Program-made: the position numbers and the translations under genes
NCBI GenBank assembly: GCA_017561615.1
Contig: JAFZBT010000195.1
Coordinates: forward strand, 1 to 52,078
Source: Erysipelotrichaceae bacterium
Lineage (GTDB): Bacteria; Bacillota_I; Bacilli_A; Erysipelotrichales; Erysipelotrichaceae
DNA length: 52,078 nucleotides
Direction of reading: 5' to 3'
Shown here: piece by piece, positions 9,618 to 17,894 of the stretch
Numbering within the stretch: position 1 is the first letter of the stretch
Layout of the letters: each line of letters begins with the position of its first letter
Notes under the pieces: model-generated
What the model saw: only the letters and a program-made list of their open reading frames with translations
Database searches by the model: none
What the model was told of the DNA's origin: nothing

Positions 9618-10661
9618 ATGAATCAACTATTGCCCTTTTCCTGCGACTACCTTCAGGGCTGCCATCCGGCCATCCTGGCAAAGCTGGCTGAGACCAACAT
9701 GGAAGCCTGTGAAGGCTACGGCAGCGATCCCTATACTGTCAGGGCCAAACAGCTGATCCTGGAAGCCTGCCATCTGGAAGACGGCGAGGTCCAGCTGATC
9801 TCCGGCGGTACCCAGGCCAACCTGATCGTCATCGCGGCAGCGCTGCAGCGTTATCAGGCGGTCATTTCCGCCGACACCGGTCACATCAACTGTCACGAAG
9901 CCGGATCGATTGAAGCCACCGGCCACAAGATTCTGGCCCTTCCCCATCATCAGGGCAAGATCTCAGCTCAGCAGGTGGATGAATACATGAAGATCTTTAC
10001 CGCTGACGCCAATAATGAGCACATGGCTCAGCCGGCGCTGGTCTACATTTCCCAGCCCACTGAATACGGCACTCTCTACAGCGCCGGGGAACTGAGGAAA
10101 CTGCATGAGGTCTGTCAGAAGTACGGCCTGCTGCTGTACGCTGACGGCGCCCGTCTGGCCTACGGCCTGGCTTCCAGCCGAAACGATGTCACCCTGCCGT
10201 TAATGGCGGAATGCTGCGACATCTTCTACATCGGCGGCACCAAGTGCGGCGCCCTGCTGGGCGAAGCCGTTGTCTTCCGCCGCAAGAGCCTTGTTCCCCA
10301 CTTCTTCACGACGGTCAAGCAGATGGGCGGCATCCTGGCCAAGGGAAAGCTGCTGGGCATCCAGTTTGCCACCCTGTTTGAAGATGATCTTTACCTGAAA
10401 GTTGGTACCAGCGCCATCAGCTACGCTGATCAGATCCAGGATTTCCTGAAAGCCAATGGCTATCAGCTGCTGTTTGACTCCCCCACCAATCAGATCTTCG
10501 TGATCATGGAAAATGACAGACTGCGGAAACTGGGCGAAAAAGTCAGCTACAGTTTCTGGGAGAAATACGATGACAGCCACACCGTCATCCGTCTGGCTAC
10601 CAGCTGGGCAACTCAGCAGGCTGATGTTGACAGACTTCTCAGCATCCTGAAGGAGATTTAA
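9618..10661 (+). CDS. Threonine aldolase-like PLP enzyme (beta-eliminating lyase family)
   Basis: A 347-residue fold-type I PLP enzyme of the low-specificity threonine aldolase group. Supporting segments are SCDYLQGCHPAIL near the N-terminus, EGYGSDPYT, the cofactor region SGGTQANL, the Asp motif LYADGARLAYGL and the Schiff-base lysine in IGGTKCGAL. These enzymes cleave threonine or allo-threonine to glycine and acetaldehyde, although this subgroup (beta_elim_lyase) often has an unverified substrate. ATG at 9618 has AAAGGAGAAA upstream. It probably shares a transcript with the symporter, and a strong terminator follows. Confidence 0.87.
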   Translation: MNQLLPFSCDYLQGCHPAILAKLAETNMEACEGYGSDPYTVRAKQLILEACHLEDGEVQLISGGTQANLIVIAAALQRYQAVISADTGHINCHEAGSIEATGHKILALPHHQGKISAQQVDEYMKIFTADANNEHMAQPALVYISQPTEYGTLYSAGELRKLHEVCQKYGLLLYADGARLAYGLASSRNDVTLPLMAECCDIFYIGGTKCGALLGEAVVFRRKSLVPHFFTTVKQMGGILAKGKLLGIQFATLFEDDLYLKVGTSAISYADQIQDFLKANGYQLLFDSPTNQIFVIMENDRLRKLGEKVSYSFWEKYDDSHTVIRLATSWATQQADVDRLLSILKEI

Positions 10662-10665
10662 TGAC

Positions 10666-10689
10666 AGCCCGGTCAAGCCGGGCTTTCTT
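10666..10689 (+). terminator. Rho-independent terminator
   Basis: AGCCCGG-TCAAG-CCGGGCT (10666-10684) followed by TTCTT, directly after the aldolase-like gene. Confidence 0.8.
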
Positions 10690-10696
10690 CGGAGCT

Positions 10697-10726
10697 TTGC
10701 CCTCTTCTTCCGGTTTGTGCTAACAT
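10697..10726 (+). promoter_or_regulatory. Promoter of the membrane PstS-like gene
   Basis: TTGCCC (10697-10702), an 18-base spacer and TAACAT (10721-10726) preceded by TG (extended -10). Confidence 0.5.
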
Positions 10727-10754
10727 TGATTAAAGATAAAGGAGAAACCGAAAC

Positions 10755-12233
10755 ATGAAAAAGTATCTCATAGCCTTCTTCCGCGATTACGTACTGGTCA
10801 TGATCATTGCCTCCGTAATTGCCTTCTTCCTTTATGGCTACCTCGACATCGACCGCTTCTTTCTGCCGGCGGCTTCGGCAGCGGCAGGCCTCTTCATCTT
10901 TCTGTATTTTCTGTTCATCCGCAGGGTTGCCAGCCTTACCGACGCATCACTGAAGGTCAACGTGGCGATGCTGCTGCTGTCACTGATCACGCATTCACTG
11001 GGAATGATCGTCTCCGGCGGTTTCCTGCAGTCAGAAGCTTTCCTGCCCTGGTACATCGTGACCGCTCCGTTTTCACTGCTCAATCTGATAACCTTCCTGG
11101 GATCCCTTGGCAGTTTCCGGCTGCTGACCTTCATCCTTCAGATCATTGCCATCATCGTCCTGCTTGTTCTGCTGAAGAAAAGGATCAAGGCGGCACCGGT
11201 CATGATCCTGGTGCTGATCACAGCCCTGCTGGCCGGCGGCAACATCTACAGCTATACGCATAACGATGAAAGAAAGTACAGCGGCCACGGGTTTGACTAC
11301 ATGCACGGCTTCTCAAGCACTGACTTTACCGGCTACTACGTCTACAGCGAGCCCAGCAAGCTGGTCACCCTTGACCATCCGGCTTCCCTGCTGATCGAAG
11401 ACGAAAAGGACATGCCGATCCTGGACGGCGCCGAAGCCTGCTATCCGCTCTACAGTGCCGTAGCCAAGGCCATCTACAAGGACATCGACAGAATCGAGAA
11501 GGACTTCATCGACAAGCCCGACGGTGACAAGAGCCTGTACATCAACGGCAAGATCGTCACCTTCACCAACACCGTCTACGGTTACTGGCGGCTGGCGGAC
11601 AAAGAATGCGACATGCTGTTCGGAGCCCGGCCTTCCCAGGATCAGATCGACTATGCCAAGGATGCCGGCGTGGAATTCCAGCTTACGGCCATCGGCCGGG
11701 AAGGCTTCATCTTCTTCGTGGAAGAAGACAATCCCGTGGACAACCTGACTGCCGAACAGATCAGGGCCATCTACCACGGCGACATCACCAACTGGAACCA
11801 GGTCGGCGGCAAGAATCAGCCGATCGTTGCCTTCCAGCGTCCGGAAGGATCCGGCAGCCAGACCATGATGCTCTACTTCATGGGCGATGTCAGCCTGAAG
11901 GAACCCAAGACCTATGAGACCTTTGACGCCATGAGCGGCATCATCGAGCACGTGGCTCAGTACAACAACGAAGCCGGGGCCATGGGCTATACCTTCCGCT
12001 ACTTCCTGGAAGGCCTGCAGCAGGAGCAGCACGTCAAGATCCTTTCCGTCGACGGCATCGCTCCGACCGTGGAAAACATCAGGACCGGCAAGTATCCGCT
12101 GATCACCACTCTCTACTGCGTCACCAGAGCCAATGAGGACAACCCCAACGTTCAGAAGGTCCTCGATTTCCTGTTAAGCGAAGACGGCCAGTACCTGGTG
12201 GAACAGACCGGCTATGCGCCGCTGAATAAATAA
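10755..12233 (+). CDS. Multi-pass membrane protein fused to a PstS-like phosphate-binding domain
   Basis: Residues 1-~165 contain about five hydrophobic helices. Residues ~200-492 form a PstS-like substrate-binding domain, recognisable from LTAEQIRAIYHGDITNWNQVGG, the anion-binding RPEGSGSQT loop and the C-terminal LDFLLSEDGQYLVEQTGYAPL. PstS is normally a lipoprotein working with PstCAB; here the binding domain is tethered to a polytopic membrane region and no pst genes are nearby. It could be a sensor or an anchored scavenging receptor in the extracellular space; both are inference. It has its own promoter and terminator. The neighbouring Na/phosphate symporter suggests a common phosphate role. 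Confidence 0.82.
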   Translation: MKKYLIAFFRDYVLVMIIASVIAFFLYGYLDIDRFFLPAASAAAGLFIFLYFLFIRRVASLTDASLKVNVAMLLLSLITHSLGMIVSGGFLQSEAFLPWYIVTAPFSLLNLITFLGSLGSFRLLTFILQIIAIIVLLVLLKKRIKAAPVMILVLITALLAGGNIYSYTHNDERKYSGHGFDYMHGFSSTDFTGYYVYSEPSKLVTLDHPASLLIEDEKDMPILDGAEACYPLYSAVAKAIYKDIDRIEKDFIDKPDGDKSLYINGKIVTFTNTVYGYWRLADKECDMLFGARPSQDQIDYAKDAGVEFQLTAIGREGFIFFVEEDNPVDNLTAEQIRAIYHGDITNWNQVGGKNQPIVAFQRPEGSGSQTMMLYFMGDVSLKEPKTYETFDAMSGIIEHVAQYNNEAGAMGYTFRYFLEGLQQEQHVKILSVDGIAPTVENIRTGKYPLITTLYCVTRANEDNPNVQKVLDFLLSEDGQYLVEQTGYAPLNK

Positions 12234-12256
12234 CGCGAAAACCCGAAAGACAAGGA

Positions 12257-12282
12257 AGCAGCCGCAAGGCGGCTGCTTTTTT
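12257..12282 (+). terminator. Rho-independent terminator
   Basis: Nine-bp stem AGCAGCCGC-AAG-GCGGCTGCT followed by a run of six T. Confidence 0.9.
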
Positions 12283-12312
12283 GGTGAGAGAAAAACAAAT
12301 ACGTTCAGACGC

Positions 12313-12341
12313 TTGACAAGTTAGCATACGCTAACTACAAT
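12313..12341 (+). promoter_or_regulatory. Sigma-A promoter of the Feo operon
   Basis: Consensus TTGACA (12313-12318), 17-base spacer, TACAAT (12336-12341). It is the strongest promoter match in the window, and almost the entire spacer is an inverted repeat, consistent with tight repression. Confidence 0.88.
12320..12335 (+). promoter_or_regulatory. Operator-like inverted repeat 1 in the feo promoter
   Basis: Perfect 6-4-6 inverted repeat GTTAGC-ATAC-GCTAAC placed exactly between -35 and -10. The TTAG...CTAA core resembles operators of DtxR/IdeR/MntR-type metalloregulators. A DtxR-type gene lies at 16953. Confidence 0.75.
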
Positions 12342-12348
12342 GAAATCA

Positions 12349-12364
12349 GTAAGCGGACGCTAAC
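12349..12364 (+). promoter_or_regulatory. Operator-like inverted repeat 2 near the feo transcription start
   Basis: GTAAGC-GGAC-GCTAAC, the same 6-4-6 layout with one mismatch. Its centre is 29 bases after that of repeat 1, close to three helical turns, so two dimers could bind one face of the DNA. Confidence 0.65.
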
Positions 12365-12389
12365 CGCAGACAGGAAAAGAGGTGCAGGA

Positions 12390-14738
12390 ATGACACTTAA
12401 AGACATAAAGACAGGCCAGTCGGCAAGAGTACTGAGCGTTGGCGGCAGCGGCGCTCTGCGCCAGCATTTTCTGGACATGGGAATTATTCCCGGAACTGTT
12501 GTAAAAGTTGTAAAATACGCGCCGATGGGCGATCCGGTTGAGATCACTCTGCACGGTTATGAACTGACGCTCAGGCTTGATGACGCTGATCAGATCGAAG
12601 TTGAAGAAGTAACCGAAGAGGTTCAGCCCAGCAAGACGGCGGCGAAGACCGTCAGTCAGCACCTGGGCCTGGGTGAGGGCGGCAAGTTCCACCCCAAGGG
12701 CAGCGGCAATCCTCTTCCTGAAGACACCCTGCTGACCTTTGCCCTGGTAGGCAACCAGAACAGCGGCAAGACTACCCTCTTCAACCAGCTGACCGGTTCC
12801 CGCCAGCACGTCGGCAATTTTCCGGGGGTGACCGTCGACCGCAAGGACGGCGAAATCCTCGGAAAGAAGAACACCCTCATTACCGACCTTCCCGGCATTT
12901 ACTCAATGTCTCCTTACTCCAGCGAGGAACTGATCTCCCGCGACTTCGTCCTTCAGGAAAAGCCGAAGGGAATCATCAACATCGTTGACGTGACCAACAT
13001 CGAAAGAAACCTCTATCTGACCATGCAGCTGCTGGAGATGGACATCCCCGTGGTCGTGGCTTTGAACATGATGGACGAAATGACCGGCAACGGCGGTACC
13101 GTTGACGTCAACACCATGGAAGCCATGCTGGGCACGCCGGTCGTTCCGATCTCCGCCGTCAAGAACCAGGGTGTTCACGAACTGGTTGAGCATGCAATTC
13201 ATATTGCCAAATATCAGGAAAAACCAACCAGACAGGACTTCTGTGATGAAAGCGACCATGGCGGTGCCGTTCACCGCTGTCTGCATGCCATCATTCACCT
13301 GATTCAGGACCATGCCCAGACTGCCGGCATACCGGTTCGCTTTGCGGCCTGCAAGGCCGTTGAGGGCGACCAGCTGATCATCGACCAGCTGAACCTCGAT
13401 GAAAACGAAAAGGAAACGCTTGAGCACATTACCCTGCAGATGGAAAGGGAGCGCGGTCTGGACCGCAGCGCTGCCATTGCCGACATGCGCTTCGCCTTCA
13501 TTACCAAAGTCTGCAACGCCTGCGTCCGAAAGCCGCAGGAAAGCCGTGAGCATTCCCGCAGCCGTAAGATCGACACCCTGCTGACCGGCAGGTATACAGC
13601 CATCCCCATCTTCATCGCCGTTATGGGTCTGGTCTTCTATCTGACCTTCAACGTCATCGGCGCCGGACTGCAGGACCTTCTGGCCGGCTGGATCGAAGTT
13701 CTTACCGGCATCGTCGACGACGCACTGACTTCAGCCGGGGTCAGCGAAGTGCTGCACGGACTGATCATCGACGGCATCTTCGAGGGCGTGGGAAGCGTAC
13801 TGAGCTTCCTGCCGATCATCATAACCATGTTCCTGTTCCTTTCACTTCTGGAGGACAGCGGCTATATCGCCCGGGTGGCCTTCGTCATGGACAAGCTGTT
13901 AAGAAAACTCGGCCTCTCCGGCCGCAGCATCGTCCCGCTGCTGATCGGTTTCGGCTGTACGGTTCCGGCCGTCATGTCGACCCGTACCCTGCCTTCTGAA
14001 CGCGACCGCCGGATGACCATCCTGCTGACCCCGTTCATGAGCTGTACTGCCAAGCTGCCGATCTACGCCTTCTTCGTCAACGCCTTCTTCCCCAATTACA
14101 AGGCTCTGATCATGACCGGCCTGTATGTCCTGGGCATCACGACCGGCATCATCATCGCCCTGGTTTTCAAGAAGACTCTGTTCAGGGGCGAAGCCGTTCC
14201 CTTTGTCATGGAACTGCCTAACTACCGCCTTCCGGCCATCCGCAATACCCTGCAGCTGCTGTGGGAAAAGTCCAAGGACTTCCTGCAGAGAGCCTTCTCG
14301 GTGATCCTGATCGCCACGATCGTCGTCTGGTTCCTGAAGAGCTTTGACTTCCACTTCAAGCTGATAGAGGATTCCCATGACAGCATCCTCGCCGTTGTCT
14401 CCGGTCTTTTCGCCCCGCTGTTTGCGCCGCTTGGCCTCAATGACTGGCGGGTCGTGACCTCGCTGGTCAGCGGCTTCATGGCCAAGGAAAGCGTCGTCTC
14501 CGTTCTGGAAGTGCTGTTCAGCGCTCAGGGCGGCGTTGCGGCAGTGCTGAGCCCGCTGGCTGCCGCCTCTCTGCTGGTGTTCAGTCTGCTCTATGCGCCC
14601 TGCGTTGCCGCCATCGCTGCGATCAGACGCGAACTGGGACCCAAATGGGCACTGTACGTAGTGCTCTGGCAATGTACCATCGCCTGGATCATGGCTCTGC
14701 TGGTACGCTTGATCGGCTCTGCGCTGGGCTTGGCTTAG
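12390..14738 (+). CDS. feoB: Ferrous iron transporter, FeoA-FeoB fusion
   Basis: Residues 1-~73 are a FeoA SH3-like domain (LDMGIIPGTVVKVV). After a ~40-residue linker comes the FeoB G domain: G1 GNQNSGKT (121-128), switch I GNFPGVTVD (142-150), G3 DLPG (166-169) and G4 NMMD (~226). The C-terminal ~380 residues are the polytopic permease with the gate-like motifs GFGCTVPAV and PFMSCTAKLPIYAFF. FeoB imports Fe(II) driven or gated by GTP hydrolysis at the cytoplasmic membrane, and FeoA is its usual separate partner; here they are one polypeptide. ATG at 12390 is supported by GAGGTGCAGG. The 55-codon Cys-rich gene follows 9 bases later. Confidence 0.95.
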   Translation: MTLKDIKTGQSARVLSVGGSGALRQHFLDMGIIPGTVVKVVKYAPMGDPVEITLHGYELTLRLDDADQIEVEEVTEEVQPSKTAAKTVSQHLGLGEGGKFHPKGSGNPLPEDTLLTFALVGNQNSGKTTLFNQLTGSRQHVGNFPGVTVDRKDGEILGKKNTLITDLPGIYSMSPYSSEELISRDFVLQEKPKGIINIVDVTNIERNLYLTMQLLEMDIPVVVALNMMDEMTGNGGTVDVNTMEAMLGTPVVPISAVKNQGVHELVEHAIHIAKYQEKPTRQDFCDESDHGGAVHRCLHAIIHLIQDHAQTAGIPVRFAACKAVEGDQLIIDQLNLDENEKETLEHITLQMERERGLDRSAAIADMRFAFITKVCNACVRKPQESREHSRSRKIDTLLTGRYTAIPIFIAVMGLVFYLTFNVIGAGLQDLLAGWIEVLTGIVDDALTSAGVSEVLHGLIIDGIFEGVGSVLSFLPIIITMFLFLSLLEDSGYIARVAFVMDKLLRKLGLSGRSIVPLLIGFGCTVPAVMSTRTLPSERDRRMTILLTPFMSCTAKLPIYAFFVNAFFPNYKALIMTGLYVLGITTGIIIALVFKKTLFRGEAVPFVMELPNYRLPAIRNTLQLLWEKSKDFLQRAFSVILIATIVVWFLKSFDFHFKLIEDSHDSILAVVSGLFAPLFAPLGLNDWRVVTSLVSGFMAKESVVSVLEVLFSAQGGVAAVLSPLAAASLLVFSLLYAPCVAAIAAIRRELGPKWALYVVLWQCTIAWIMALLVRLIGSALGLA

Positions 14739-14747
14739 GAGGCTGAC

Positions 14748-14915
14748 ATGAAAACAGCGGACATCATTACCGTTATCATCATCGCCGCAATCGCAGCTCT
14801 GGCCATAAGACGCCTTTATCTGAACCGGAAGAACGGGTGCTGCTGCGGCTGTGCCGGCTGCAGCCGGCCCTGCGCACTGGCGCCGAAAAGCAAGTGCTGC
14901 AGCAGAACAAAGTAA
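14748..14915 (+). CDS. FeoB-associated Cys-rich membrane peptide
   Basis: A 55-residue protein with one N-terminal membrane helix (about 6-20), a basic turn, then eight cysteines (31, 32, 33, 35, 38, 42, 50, 51) starting CCCGCAGCS. This is the pattern of the FeoB-associated Cys-rich family found downstream of feoB in many Bacillota, thought to take the place of FeoC or to pass iron on at the membrane; the function is not established. TTAGGAGG overlaps the feoB stop, spaced well for ATG at 14748. It is followed by the operon terminator. Confidence 0.88.
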   Translation: MKTADIITVIIIAAIAALAIRRLYLNRKNGCCCGCAGCSRPCALAPKSKCCSRTK

Positions 14916-14925
14916 AATAAGTGAA

Positions 14926-14951
14926 AAAACACCGGAGTGATCCGGTGTTTT
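14926..14951. terminator. Bidirectional terminator between feo and mtnA
   Basis: Eleven-bp perfect stem AAAACACCGGA-GTGA-TCCGGTGTTTT, with A and T runs on both strands, between two convergent operons. Confidence 0.9.
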
Positions 14952-14972
14952 AATTTGAATGACCGTACTGTT

Positions 14973-16019
14973 TCAGCCGAACAGTTTGCGGAAGTTTTCC
15001 TCAAAGGGCGGATAGACGATGCCCTTTTCGGTTACGAAGCCGGTTACCAGAGAGTGGTCGGTGACGTCGAAGGACGGGTTGTAGCACTTGCAGCCCTCGG
15101 GAGCCATCGGTTCCTTATACCACTTCCTGGCGATCTCCTCGGGATCGCGGAGTTCGATCTTTATGTGGTCGCCATCGGGGCAGTTCAGGTCAATGGTGCT
15201 GCTTGGTCCCAGGGAATAGACCGGTATGCCGTAGTGCCTGGCCAGAATGGCCACGCCGCTGGTGCCGATCTTGTTGGCGAAGTCGCCGTTGGCCGCAATG
15301 CGGTCACAGCCCACCAAACAGATGTTCACCCAGCCGTTCTTCATGACCAGAGAAGCCATGTTGTCGCAGATCAGGGTCACGTCCACGCCGCCGTTCATCA
15401 GTTCGAAGGTCGTCAGTCTGGCTCCCTGCAGCAATGGCCTGGTCTCATCAGCATAGACATGGAAGTTCATGCCTCTCTGAGCGCCCAGCAGCAGCGGGCC
15501 GATGGCCGTTCCCCGGCTGGTCGCCAGCGGGCCGGTATTGCAGTGGGTGAGCACCCCATCGCCGTCATGCAGCAGAGTCAGACCGTACTCGCAGATCTTC
15601 AGGCACATTTCCTTGTCTTCCTCGTGGATCTTCTCGGCTTCTTTCCCCAGCAGTTCCACGATCCTGTCGTTGCCGAGATCCCGGTTATCCTCAACGACCT
15701 TCAGCACTCTTTCCAGCGCCCAGTTGAGGTTGACCGCCGTCGGCCGGGAGGAATTGAGATACTCCTTCTGGCGGATGAACTCCGCCAGGAATTCCTCATA
15801 GGGCCTGTCCGCGTACTGCTGAGCCAGGACATACATGCTGTAGCCGGCGAAGATGCCGATGGCCGGCGCCCCGCGGATCTGCAGCTTCTTAATGGCCTGA
15901 TAGCAGTCCTCCAGTCTGTCGAGATAAAGATACTCCAGCCGGTTGGGGAGCTGCGTCTGGTCGATTATGATCACCTGACGTCTGTCGTCAGATAGTTGGA
16001 CGTTTTCCAACTGAGTCAT
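14973..16019 (-). CDS. mtnA: S-methyl-5-thioribose-1-phosphate isomerase family protein
   Basis: A full-length (348 residues) MtnA/eIF2B-like isomerase with RGAPAIG (49-55), the catalytic Cys160 in [14 protein letters not shown], and the catalytic Asp239 in [17 protein letters not shown]. The family converts methylthioribose-1-phosphate to the ribulose form; relatives act on 5-deoxyribose-1-phosphate or ribose-1,5-bisphosphate. It starts 3 bases after the uridine phosphorylase gene, clearly in one operon. None of the rest of the methionine salvage pathway (mtnK, mtnB, mtnW or mtnD types) is present, so a shortened salvage or another aldose-1-phosphate substrate is possible. Confidence 0.92.
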   Translation of the reverse strand: MTQLENVQLSDDRRQVIIIDQTQLPNRLEYLYLDRLEDCYQAIKKLQIRGAPAIGIFAGYSMYVLAQQYADRPYEEFLAEFIRQKEYLNSSRPTAVNLNWALERVLKVVEDNRDLGNDRIVELLGKEAEKIHEEDKEMCLKICEYGLTLLHDGDGVLTHCNTGPLATSRGTAIGPLLLGAQRGMNFHVYADETRPLLQGARLTTFELMNGGVDVTLICDNMASLVMKNGWVNICLVGCDRIAANGDFANKIGTSGVAILARHYGIPVYSLGPSSTIDLNCPDGDHIKIELRDPEEIARKWYKEPMAPEGCKCYNPSFDVTDHSLVTGFVTEKGIVYPPFEENFRKLFG

Positions 16020-16022
16020 TTT

Positions 16023-16799
16023 CTACTTGTTTTCCTTGGCCATCAGGATCCTGATAGCTTCAACGGCAACTCTGATGGCCAGATCGGTATCATGTACCTG
16101 GGTATTCTCCAGTCCGGCCTTTTCTCTTTCCTGATTGGCAACAACCAGGAAGCAGCTGCCGACGCGCACGCGCTTGTAGGCGGCGACGATGAACAGGGCA
16201 GCCGATTCCATTTCACTGGCTACGGCGCCCAGCTGCAGCCAGGCATCCCATTTCCTTAACAGTTCCTGACCGTTGGGCAGGGTCTCCGGACGGTGCTGAC
16301 CATAGAAGGCATCCTTGCACTGGACAACGCCTTCATGGTGAGTGACCTTGAGGTTCTCACAGGCCTGAACCAGGGCGTTTACGCAGTCGAGGTTCGGCAC
16401 TGCCGGGAATTCGATCGGGGCGTACTCCTTTGTCGTACCTTCAGCCCGGATGGCTCCGGTAGCGACTACGACGTCACCGCCGCGGACATCCAGCTGCATG
16501 CCGCCGCAGGTACCGATCCTGATGAAGGTGTGGGCTCCGCACTTGACCAGTTCTTCCATGGCAATGGAAGCGCTCGGTCCGCCGATGCCGGTGGAAGTAA
16601 CGGAAACCTTCTTTCCATCCAGATAGCCGGTGTAGGTGACAAACTCGCGGCTGTCGCCTACCAGCTTGGCATCGTCAAAGTAAGCGGCGATCTTGGCGCA
16701 TCTCTTGGGATCGCCGGGAAGAATGACATATTCGCCGACGTCTTCCTTACCAACGCCAATATGGTATTCCTTGCCGGAACCTTCTGTATAATCAACCAT
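16023..16799 (-). CDS. udp: Uridine phosphorylase-type nucleoside phosphorylase
   Basis: Strong similarity to the Udp branch of the PNP/UDP family across 258 residues: GDPKR (29-33, phosphate loop), [20 protein letters not shown] (69-84, family signature), RIGTCGG (94-100) and SEMESAALF for ribose binding. The reaction is phosphorolysis of uridine to uracil and ribose-1-phosphate. Co-transcription with mtnA, whose substrate is also a sugar-1-phosphate, makes a linked pathway likely, with this enzyme supplying the 1-phosphate. ATG at 16799 follows a consensus GGAGGT. 5'-Methylthioadenosine as substrate is possible but unproven. Confidence 0.9.
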   Translation of the reverse strand: MVDYTEGSGKEYHIGVGKEDVGEYVILPGDPKRCAKIAAYFDDAKLVGDSREFVTYTGYLDGKKVSVTSTGIGGPSASIAMEELVKCGAHTFIRIGTCGGMQLDVRGGDVVVATGAIRAEGTTKEYAPIEFPAVPNLDCVNALVQACENLKVTHHEGVVQCKDAFYGQHRPETLPNGQELLRKWDAWLQLGAVASEMESAALFIVAAYKRVRVGSCFLVVANQEREKAGLENTQVHDTDLAIRVAVEAIRILMAKENK

Positions 16800-16835
16800 T
16801 GTAATACCTCCGTTTATTAACTGAATGATACCTAA

Positions 16836-16844
16836 ATTATAGCA
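16836..16844 (-). promoter_or_regulatory. Extended -10 promoter of udp-mtnA
   Basis: Minus-strand TGCTATAAT; the upstream CTGTTT at 17-base spacing is a poor -35. Confidence 0.65.
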
Positions 16845-16926
16845 CTGAAGCCGATAAAAAACAGGGGGCTATCTGCCCTGCATTCCGTTGGCTGCGCAAA
16901 GGATTCTTTTGTCAGTTCATCTGTTA

Positions 16927-16932
16927 TATAAT
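16927..16932 (+). promoter_or_regulatory. -10 element of the DtxR-type regulator gene
   Basis: TATAAT with TTCTTT (16904-16909) 17 bases upstream. I see no copy of the GTTAGC operator here, so autoregulation through that site is not evident. Confidence 0.5.
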
Positions 16933-16952
16933 GATGAAAAGGAGTGATCGTC

Positions 16953-17312
16953 ATGCGTCTGCAGGAATCGGGAGAAATGTATCTTGAGACCATCCTGATA
17001 CTGTCCCAGAAAAGGGAACACGTCAGAGCCATTGATGTCTGCGAGGAAATGAACTATTCCAAGCCTTCGGTTTCCCGCGGCCTGAAGATCCTGCGGGAAA
17101 ACAGCTATGTGGCGATCGACCGTAACGGCTACATCACCCTGACCAGAACCGGACGGGAAGTAGCGGAAAAGATCTATGAACGGCACCGGGTACTCACCGA
17201 AGTGCTGATAAGACTGGGTGTCGACCCCCAGGTCGCCGCCGAAGACGCCTGCCGGATGGAACACGTCATATCCGACGCCAGCTTTGAGTCAATCAAGAAT
17301 CATCTGAAATGA
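16953..17312 (+). CDS. DtxR/MntR-family metal-dependent regulator, two-domain form
   Basis: A 119-residue protein beginning MRLQESGEMYLETIL. A winged-helix domain (about 1-65, recognition helix around NYSKPSVSRGLKILRE, wing IDRNGYITLT) is followed by the dimerisation and metal-site helices (HRVLTEVLIRLGVDPQVAAEDACRMEHVIS). The Cys, Glu and His of the last segment correspond to metal ligands of the family. It lacks the SH3-like third domain, as in MntR. I prefer ATG 16953 over GTG 16944 because that GTG is part of the AAAAGGAG ribosome site. It is a good candidate to bind the inverted repeats in the feo promoter. Confidence 0.87.
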   Translation: MRLQESGEMYLETILILSQKREHVRAIDVCEEMNYSKPSVSRGLKILRENSYVAIDRNGYITLTRTGREVAEKIYERHRVLTEVLIRLGVDPQVAAEDACRMEHVISDASFESIKNHLK

Positions 17313-17313
17313 A

Positions 17314-17360
17314 AGAAAACAGGCGATGCTCAGTACTGAGATCTCCTGTTTTTCTTTTCC
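17314..17360. terminator. Bidirectional terminator
   Basis: Long imperfect hairpin: AGAAAACAGG pairs with CCTGTTTTTCT, and an inner CTCAG-TA-CTGAG stem lies between. It sits between the convergent regulator and GNAT genes. Confidence 0.75.
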
Positions 17361-17367
17361 TTACGCA

Positions 17368-17892
17368 TCACTGTTTTTCAGTCAGCTGATAGAAATCACA
17401 CAGATATTCATGACCATCCCATTCCCTGACCAGCGTTTCGCTGTGGATGTAGACAAAGCCGCAGCTCAGAGCCAGCGCTTTGGAGGCTTCATTTTCACGG
17501 AAGCAGCCATAACGGAAGAGATGCCCATTGAGCCGGTTGAACACCAGGTCGACGAGAGCTTCCAGTACCTGGCGGCCATAGCCTTTCTGCTGAAATCTTC
17601 TGGCAATGCAGATGCCGGATTCCTCATATTCGCCTTCGCCGATCTCTCTGAGGCCGGCAAAGCCGATGGGTTCGCCACTGCTTCTTAGGCAGACAAACCA
17701 GGCCAGGTTTTCCGCCTGATACCTTTTGGTGCGCTCCAGCCTTTCGGCAGCCTGGCGGCGGGTACGGGTCGGTCTCCACAGCATCGTTTCTGCCAGAGCC
17801 CGGTCGCGCCAGACATTATGCCAGATGGCTTCCAGATCTTCGTCCCTGGCCTTTCTCAGGACCAGGCTTTCGGTAACGAGTTCTTCCGGCAT
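17368..17892 (-). CDS. GNAT-family N-acetyltransferase (RimJ/RimL-like)
   Basis: A 174-residue GNAT protein. TESLVLRKARDEDLEAIW opens the fold, the acetyl-CoA loop is FQQKGYGRQVLEAL, and ENEASKALALSCGF is the typical C-terminal motif. It would transfer an acetyl group to an amine on a small molecule or protein; the target is unknown. It starts 2 bases after the livF stop, so it is the last gene of the amino acid importer operon and is probably co-translated, which is unusual cargo for a liv operon. Confidence 0.85.
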   Translation of the reverse strand: MPEELVTESLVLRKARDEDLEAIWHNVWRDRALAETMLWRPTRTRRQAAERLERTKRYQAENLAWFVCLRSSGEPIGFAGLREIGEGEYEESGICIARRFQQKGYGRQVLEALVDLVFNRLNGHLFRYGCFRENEASKALALSCGFVYIHSETLVREWDGHEYLCDFYQLTEKQ

Positions 17893-17894
17893 TT

